Made by a program: the position numbers and the translations under genes. A DNA stretch of 64,000 bases, from the NCBI GenBank assembly GCA_033398695.1, contig CM065804.1, positions 7,053,001 to 7,117,000 on the forward strand, read 5' to 3'. Positions 57,668 through 64,000 of this stretch are shown here, piece by piece (the stretch's first letter is position 1; every line of letters begins with the position of its first letter). The notes below the pieces were generated by a model that was given only the letters and a program-made list of their open reading frames with translations, did not search any database and was not told where the DNA came from. The DNA comes from Orobanche coerulescens (Eukaryota; Streptophyta; Magnoliopsida; Lamiales; Orobanchaceae).

Positions 57668-57897
57668 TTTGCCGATCTGATTTGCGGTTCGGCGGGACCA
57701 CCATCAGACGGTCAATTTATTTATTTATTTATTTATTTATTTTTTGGGCTACGGATTGTATTCTGGTGAGGTCGTTGCCCACAGACCTCCACTGATGGCT
57801 TTTTTTTTTTTTTTAACTGAGTCGTCGCCGGCAGCCGGAATCACCGACACCCAATTTTTTTTTCTGTAGTGCGAATGCGGGCACACCTCCATTAACA
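57668..57897 (+). repeat. Local repeat X, copy 2
   Basis: Direct repeat of 56757-56942, with longer ATTT and T runs. Confidence 0.7.
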
Positions 57898-58490
57898 GCT
57901 AGTTTTCTTTTCTGGTGTGGTCGTCCCAGAATTTCTTGCAACAATTATTTTCTTTTTCTGGTATCTACCGGTCTGCATGTTGTCGTAGCCGTCGCCGGCT
58001 GACCTACGGCAATGATCAGTTTTTGATACTACTCATCTCTTGTGGTCTAGGATCTGTGTATAGAGAATGTAACTCCTCGCCACTCATAAAGTGAAAGCAG
58101 GGTTAAATCGAGTCATCATATTCAGTTAATTAGTGGACCATCTGATCAATTTCTTTCAAAAAAAAAAAAAAGTGCAGTGAGATTCAGAGAGGATCACATA
58201 AAGATATTACTTTTGGGATACTTTAGAATCGAAATTCGAAATTTGTTATTTAATTTGGGTTTGATTTTTGATCTTTTTCTTCAGGAACCAAACTTTTAAG
58301 AACCGAAATAATTTTTTCAAGGAATCGAAATGTCCGAACCGAAGTTTCTATTTCTAATTTCTCAGAAAATCGAAAATAACCGATTTTTTTCAATTACCTC
58401 GCTTTTCTTTGGTTATTATCAAATTTCTCTAAGAAAGTGATAGTAAATTGTGGTGTTTTAGTTTATATAGTATGTGGAAAAATTAGAAAT
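57898..58490. other. AT-rich spacer with degenerate 'GAACCGAA' repeats
   Basis: Repeated AACCGAA and ATCGAAA words (58.2-58.4 kb) look like part of a hAT MITE similar in style to 44737-45244, but no TIR pair is found. No gene. Confidence 0.4.
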
Positions 58491-58943
58491 TGTTTGAGGA
58501 GAAAGTAAAAGACAGCAAATCAATTGTATTGATAACAATGAATAGAGGGGCCTTTATATAGGCATCACAAAGAGAGTCCTTCCATACATAGGATTCCTAG
58601 TTAAGGTAAGACATCTAACATGATCCTACTACTTATGGAAGAGTCTAGAACCTTCCATAACTCTATCTCCCTACAACCAGTATTAGGTAAGACACCAATA
58701 CGGGAAGGACTTCCCGGAACACTCCCCCTGTGTCGAACGCTAATACTAACATGGTGCACAAAGTGTTGCCTCGGTAAAAAACCTTTCCAAGTCAAATAAA
58801 ACCCCGTGGGAAAAACAAAGACTTTGGTGAGGAAAAAGAGCGCAACGCACCAACTACAAATGTCAGAATCATGTGAAGTATACTCCCCCTGAGGTATACA
58901 TGACATCTCATTCCGTCGAGCTATCATTAGTTGAGCTCGGATA
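58491..58943 (-). mobile_element. Ale-like Copia LTR and 3' interior, minus strand
   Basis: 58491-58721 is the reverse of the LTR at 15929-16165; 58722-58943 matches the reverse of about 15740-15928 (CACTCCCCCTGTGTCGA, GGTATACATGACAT). Only this end of the element remains; a Gypsy LTR joins at 58944. Confidence 0.75.
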
Positions 58944-60106
58944 TGTTGTTGCCCAAAATATTTATCCGAAGATTAATACTGCTGGAAGACGGACAACAAA
59001 CAACAATTGCGGGAGCACTTCCGAGAGTAGACAAATAATACAAGATTTGCCGGGTTTGTTAGGCCCGGGCTTGAATGCTCTCGCGAGATGTTATTAATAC
59101 AAATATTCGTGGATACAAGTATTAATGAGAGAAATCTAAATACAATGAGTGTAAAAAGACTCTGTTAATCCGGCTCTTGAGCGAAGTTCGGTGTTCCTCG
59201 TCCCCGCCGATAATCTGCTGGATGAGATAGGCCGGGAGAAGTAAGACCGAAAGATAACTGTTGCCAAGAGTTGGATGTTTGCCAAGTGTAAGTCTTTTGC
59301 TTCTGTATGGTGTGAAATGCGAGAATGCAGAGAGAGAATCCAAGTGCAGGCTGCCTTCTTTATATAGGGGTTGAGGTGCCTTGTTCCCTAGTGGGCGATC
59401 GCCTTTCGGCCATTAATGTAATGGGGCGATCGTCCGAAAGGTCACATGGGCTGCCTGCCAAAAGTCTAAGGCTACAGCTGGTAGCCATCTGTGTGGTCCA
59501 ATGAGGAGCCGGCACGCGTCCGGAAGTACTGTCACAGGAGGTCCCACTTTGTTACTTTCGGCGGACTTTGTCAGTAGGTGCAGTAGGTGCCAGGCTGTGG
59601 TCACATGTCTTGTCCGTCAGCTCCTTTCGCAGGCCTGGGCCCTGTTGGTAGGTGAGGTAGGTGACAGGTTTGTCAGCGCCTTTTGTGGATCTGCACGTGG
59701 GAGCTGTCCTGTGGCTCGACCTTGGCCGACTGGATGGCCATCGGTGGAGATCGACATGAGGCGATCGTCCCTAGCTGATCATCCGAGGTCGCCATCGGCC
59801 AGTGGATGAGGGTCGGCAATGGTCGGTCACCATGAGTCGGTCGCTGGACGCCGAGAGGAGATCGTCCATTGGTAGATCGCCAGGGGTCGGTTGCCGAGTA
59901 TCGAGAGGCGATCGTATCTGAGGTTGATCGCTCGATACCGGGACTTGTCCTGTGGCCTTCGGTTGGTCGATGTAGCTCGTCCTCTGGGTTAAGGCTAGGT
60001 CGCCAGGTCGCTGGTCGGCAGATCTGCTTTGGCCGCTCGGCAGTGACTTGGTCGCCCGACCTCCGAGGAGATCGCCGGTTGGGAGGTGTTAATTCTTGAC
60101 ACAACA
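58944..60106 (-). mobile_element. 3' LTR of a Tat-type Gypsy element, minus strand
   Basis: On the minus strand it starts TGTTGTGTCAAG right after the polypurine tract GCTGGGGGGCAAT (complement of 60107-60120), has a TATA box CTATATAAAG (59358-59368) and ends GGGCAACAACA. The U3 is rich in GGCGATCGYC palindromes (59394-59403, 59425-59434, about 59759, 59905 and others). GC-rich frames here are not genes. Confidence 0.75.
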
Positions 60107-60222
60107 ATTGCCCCCCAGCTTGCTCCTATGTTTGAAGACATGGGGCGAGGTGGTTCTTGCTGGTGATCTTGTATGGGCGATCTGAGCTGACTTAGGACTC
60201 GGACTTGGGCTATCATGGTCGA
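60107..60222 (-). mobile_element. Tat interior remnant (3' end), minus strand
   Basis: The polypurine tract plus about 100 bp of interior, stopping where the plus-strand LTR end begins. Confidence 0.6.
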
Positions 60223-60546
60223 TTGGCAACAGTTATCTTTCGGTCTTACTTCTCCCGGCCTATCTCATCTAGCAGATTATCGGCGGGGACGAGGAACACC
60301 GAACTTCGCTCAAGAGCCGGATTAACAGAGTCTTTTTACACTCATTGTATTTAGATTTCTCTCATTAATATTTGTATCCACGAATATTTGTATTAATAAC
60401 ATCTCGCGAGAGCATTCAAGCCCGGGCCTAACAAACCCGGCAAATCTTGTATTATTTGTCTACTCTCGAAAGTGCTCCCGCAATTGTTGTTTGTTGTCCG
60501 TCTTCCAGCAGTATTAATCTTCGGATAAATATTTTGGGCAACAACA
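60223..60546 (+). mobile_element. R/U5 end of the same Tat LTR, plus strand
   Basis: Near-perfect inverted copy of 58944-59267 (324 bp), from TTGGCAACAG to GGGCAACAACA. The U3 part is missing. A primer-site-like ATTGGCGCTAG follows at 60547, so this is the end of a 5' LTR. Confidence 0.8.
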
Positions 60547-61513
60547 ATTGGCGCTAGAAGAAGGGGCATCCAACCCTCGATTTTTTATACCTACCGTCCC
60601 GAAGAACACTCACTGTTCTCGGGGCAGATACTTGAAGTGACACTTACTGCACTTCAAAGAAATCCTTCAGAAATCATGTCTTCCGCCTCCGCGTCGAAGA
60701 GAGCCGACCCGACGGCCAAACCCCTGTTCCGTCCCGGTCCGAGCCACGGCCCGATGGTGGAAGGTAGCCGCCATGATCGAGACGCTCGATCCGTCCACGG
60801 ACGGCGGCCCAAGCCTCTCGCTCGATCGGTTCGAACCAAGGCAGATCGAAGGGCCTGGCCGTCCTACAGGAGCGGCGGAGTGCTCTCAACGCGCCTCTGC
60901 TATCGCCCCTCGGCCGTCCGCCGGAAGTCCAAGCGAAGCTCAAGGCGTCACGGCCGAGCGACGCCAGGAGGCTCCGTCCCGAGGAAGAGGCGCTCGCGGC
61001 CGGGCACCTCTGTCTTGATCGCTCGGGCGGTGACCCGACAGCTACAAGGCGGTCGGCCCGGCTACGAGGCAGCGGAGTTTGAGTCCGTCACCGGGAGCTC
61101 GGCTGCCACCCTACTCCTAGAAGCGGCCTAGCCGTCTGGCTCCCCCTCGCCGTGCCGAGGCCGGCGGCGTGAGCCGGAGATCGATACACGATCGCCTCGG
61201 CTCCTGCTCCCAAAGCCGATCTGCAAGCGACCAAGCCACGGTAATGGCTGCGATGCAACGTCAACTCGACGACATGAAGGCGCTCCTGGAATCCAGGGCA
61301 GGCGCCAAGAAGACGATCGCCGGGCCAAGCGAGCCGCTCACGATCGACATCGAGCTCGCCCCCGTGCAGCACAAGATCGCTCCCCCGCAAACACCCGTGT
61401 ACGAGGGGCGATCGGACCCCCAGGTGCACCTGAGGAAGTTCAATATCTACATGACCGGGTGTGGGGCATCTGACGCGACCAGGTGCCGAATGTTCCCTCT
61501 GACGCTGGACGAC
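60547..61513 (+). pseudogene. Tat-type Gypsy primer site, leader and gag fragment
   Basis: After the primer site, a GC-rich frame begins MSSASASKRADPTAK (about 60676), then breaks. From about 61250 another frame reads MQRQLDDMKALLESRAG, then PVYEGRSDPQVHLRKFNIYM and DATRCRMFPLTL, the conserved start of the Gypsy gag capsid domain. It is cut at LDD (61513), where the next LTR starts. Confidence 0.7.
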
Positions 61514-61567
61514 TATAATATCCTAGAATTTCACTATGAATTTTTCGCATTATTTTATCTGGGATGT

Positions 61568-62107
61568 ACTGTACATAGAGATGTTAAACGGGCTCGGGCC
61601 CGTAGGGCTGGCCCGTTTAACCCGCCAAAAAACCGGGTTAGGGCCGATATTTCCTAGCCCGTTTAAATCCGGGCTTTTTTGGCCCGAACCGTTTAGCCTG
61701 AAGCCCGTTAGGGCTAGCCCGAAACCCGCTAGGGCTAGCCCGAAGCCCGATATATATATACACTATATTAATATTATATATAATCTATATTATTACTGTA
61801 TTTGTTAATATAGTGTGTGTGTATATATATATATATAAGTGTATTTTTTGTTATATTTATTATAGTATAGTTGTTACTATATATATAAAATATATTGTTA
61901 TTGTTTTTTTTACTAATAAAAAATAAAAAATAGATTTTTTAAATATTTAGCCCGTTTAGCCCGAAACCCGTTAGGGTTAGGGTTAGGGCCAATATTTCCT
62001 AGCCCGTTTAAATTCGGGCTTTTTTAGCCCGGACCGTTTAGCCCGAAGCCCGCTAGGGCTAACCCGGAACCGCTAGGGCTAGCCCGTTTAACATCTCTAA
62101 CTGTACA
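61568..62107. mobile_element. hAT MITE with 18-bp TIRs (524 bp)
   Basis: 61576-62099 has TIRs TAGAGATGTTAAACGGGC / GCCCGTTTAACATCTCTA and an 8-bp duplication ACTGTACA at 61568-61575 and 62100-62107. The ends are built from AGCCCG(T/A)TAGGGCTAG repeats around an AT-rich core. Confidence 0.93.
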
Positions 62108-62414
62108 GAGTGGGACCGACACAATATGAGCGGATAATTTTGGAAATTGTGACAGTCGTGCCAGTATGTCTATCGAGGGTATTTTGATTCTAGGATATTA
62201 CATGCTTGTTGTGTTTTCGATGTCGGATATACCGTATGAGTATTTGTATGATTGCCGTACTTGGTCGACAGTTGTAATTGAGGATATCGTGCATCAGACG
62301 TACCGTATGAGAATACTTTTGGGATTTCGTATATGTGTTCAATATGTCGTATGTTCATATTTGTTATGTCGAGACGTTGGACAGGAATTGCTGGAAATGG
62401 CTAAGTATGGATCT

Positions 62415-62975
62415 GTTAACGTACGTTAAGACTTTGAGATAACGTACGCTAAGTGGTACGTGTTACGTACGTTAAGCGTAAGGTATTACGACGTAACAAG
62501 AGGAATCGAACGATTGGGCGGTGTCGGCGGCTTTCGGCGCGGATGTGGACAGTGAGTCAACGGATGGAGTTACGTCGTTATACGGGGTGTATTACGACGT
62601 GTCACAGTATAATCGTAGCAAGTCAACGTCGTATTACGTGCAGCGGAACAAGTGTTACGTGCGTTACGGACGACCGGGCGAGTCGTGGCGAGGTGACTGG
62701 ATGGCCGAGCATGGCCGGGCGTGACTCGTTGGGATGGCCGAGCATGGCGGACGTGGCTCGTTGGGATGGCCGAGCATGGTGGCGATGACTCGGCCGGGGC
62801 TAGGCCCGGCGATTACGACGTAGCGTGGCGATTCTGGCCGTAATGGCCGATTACGTACGTAAGCGCTGCCGATTACGTACGTAAGTGCGAACAAAGCTGA
62901 TGAAGGTAGGCCGCCGTTACGTCGTAAGCCACGGCCGATTACGTACGTAATCGGCGGCAGTCTCGGCTATATAAG
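62415..62975 (+). promoter_or_regulatory. ACGTACGT palindromes and TATA box of LTR-C
   Basis: Six copies: TTAACGTACGTTAA type at 62415, 62439 and 62462, and GATTACGTACGTAA type at 62849, 62871 and 62937. The last lies about 20 bp before a TATA box (CTATATAAGG, 62968-62977). Confidence 0.7.
62699..62797 (+). repeat. 33-bp tandem repeat, three units
   Basis: Units at about 62699, 62732 and 62765, each starting GGATGGCCGAGCATGG and ending near CTCGTTG, with a few differences. Located between the palindromes in U3 of LTR-C. Confidence 0.8.
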
Positions 62976-64000
62976 GCACAGACCGAGTCACCCTTATCAT
63001 TTTCCATTTTCTTCGTTTCTTCCGCGATTTCTTCAGCAAATATGATGGTTTTGAGTAGAATCAACTTATAACAACATGTTTTGGAAGTTGGAATCATGGA
63101 TTAACATCATCCTCCACCCGGATCGAAGGTAAGAACACATGAACTCTTGATTTTTGGATGTTCTTGAGGTTTCTTGGTGTTTTGGCCGATTTGCTCCATT
63201 TTGATTCAGATTATTGGTAGAACTTGATTGTATACTCGTAATCATTCAATACTCTTGAAGTTTTGTGGAACAAATTCGAGTATTTCTTCTTTAAAATGAT
63301 TAATTGGATTATGCCTTCAAAGTGTTCGATGAAATGCCTCAATGAGTTGAACTTGGGAAATTCTATACGTTTTCGCATGGATGGTGATTGAATTGATATT
63401 ATTGTGATTTAGGAATGAACTTTTGAAGGAAGTTGAATCGGTACCCTTCCCTTTTGTCGATTTCTTCGCACCGTGCTATTCAAAACAAGTGATTACTTGT
63501 GTATGTCATCTTCTAGAGGTATGTTGATAATCCTCTCATTGAATTCGGATTTTGATGTTATCGTTGAAGGAGGATTCGCATGAATATGATTATGGTTTTG
63601 GTTTTACGATTCTTGCGGTTATATGAACTATATGTTGAAGACATTGTTTGGATTATTGAACACCGAATTTCGACTTGTGTTCGTATTGTTAAGAGTTGAT
63701 ATGGGTTGGTTTCGTATGATCGAGATATCATTGAACCATTGAGTTTGATTAGTTGGTCATTTCGGTTGTTGATTGTTATTGAATGTATCGTTAATCGATT
63801 ATTGCATTAGGTTGCGTTTAGTGATCGTTGAAGTTAACCGTTGTGCTGCGGAGCTTGTAGATGAAGGCGAAGGGACTAGTAACAACTTCATCGTATTGGT
63901 ATCGAGGCAAGTTATGCTTGCTCAGTTCATAATGTTAATAAATGATTTCGTTTTCATTTCATTTATGATTCATATAGCAATGGTATTATGGAATATATGA

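Larger units (their letters stand above)
61514..64000 (+). mobile_element. LTR-C, a diverged relative of LTR-A (runs off the window)
   Basis: Starts TATAATATCC (LTR-A: TGTAATATCC) and shares ATTTTATC, TATGTCGTATGTTC, GAGACGTTGGACA, the TATA region, 'GGTATCGAGGCAAGTTAT' and other blocks with 5085-7400. Holds a hAT MITE, six palindromes before a TATA (about 62969), and a 33-bp tandem repeat. Frames within it are not genes. Confidence 0.75.

Noticed and set aside
59501..60107. GC-rich frames on both strands in the Tat LTR
   Set aside because: Located in U3, rich in GATCG palindromes, without domains; composition effect.
60637..61131. 164-codon GC-rich frame as a host gene
   Set aside because: It follows a primer site and precedes recognisable Gypsy gag in another frame; it is the retroelement leader and gag N-terminus.
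61970..61990. GGGTTAGGGTTAGGG resembling telomeric repeat
   Set aside because: Only about three units, of TTAGGG rather than plant TTTAGGG form, and explained by the AGCCCGTTAGGG repeats of the hAT MITE.

Overview
This window is plant nuclear DNA, most likely from a TE-rich eudicot (probably an asterid; species not identifiable by eye). Evidence: a complete intronless brassinosteroid receptor BRI1, plant Copia, Gypsy, CACTA, RTE-LINE, SINE and hAT-MITE sequences, tRNA-iMet-type primer sites, and no bacterial operons. BRI1 (47161-50814) is the only gene I regard as intact; almost everything else is mobile DNA in layers of different age. || Left part, 1-16.2 kb. A Gypsy-type element with very long LTRs (LTR-A, 3.9 kb) and a non-coding interior occupies 1-8970. 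It sits in an older LTR-B relic (8971-9393). Next is an intron-free 3' half of a LOG-type cytokinin-activating enzyme (9394-9844), abutting the 3' non-coding tail of another Gypsy element with three hairpin repeats and its 3' LTR (11445-13022). A decayed Ale/Retrofit-like Copia tail ends in a 237-bp LTR at 16165. || Middle, 16.6-46.4 kb. A TNT1-94-like Copia element (16607-31263, minus strand, TSD TTAAT) is split inside its reverse transcriptase by a complete 8.07-kb non-coding LTR-B element (19312-27385, TSD CTAGC). A CACTA element (33778-39857 plus 40139-42232) inserted in an older Copia relic. It carries exons apparently captured from two host genes (a SEN1-like helicase and a CCCH-zinc-finger-like protein), and the half bearing its transposase N-terminus has been inverted. 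A SIRE-like Copia relic with head-to-head LTR copies and a 508-bp hAT MITE made of GGATATCC palindromes follows. || Right part, 46.4-64 kb. BRI1 has an intact SINE with 11-bp TSDs ending about 360 bp before its ATG, an E-box palindrome, a CT-rich leader and a 12-codon uORF. Downstream lie a second SINE, foldback and Stowaway MITEs, a retroposon next to an RTE LINE, local duplications, an inverted pair of Tat-Gypsy LTR ends, and a third LTR-A-like LTR (61514 to the window end) holding another hAT MITE. || Most striking pattern: in at least five LTR families (Copia and Gypsy), arrays of short CpG-rich palindromes lie just upstream of the LTR TATA box. One 12-bp family, TAGCGYACGCTA, is shared by Gypsy LTR-A, its relative LTR-C, and a SIRE-like Copia LTR, which suggests a shared U3 regulatory or anti-silencing element.
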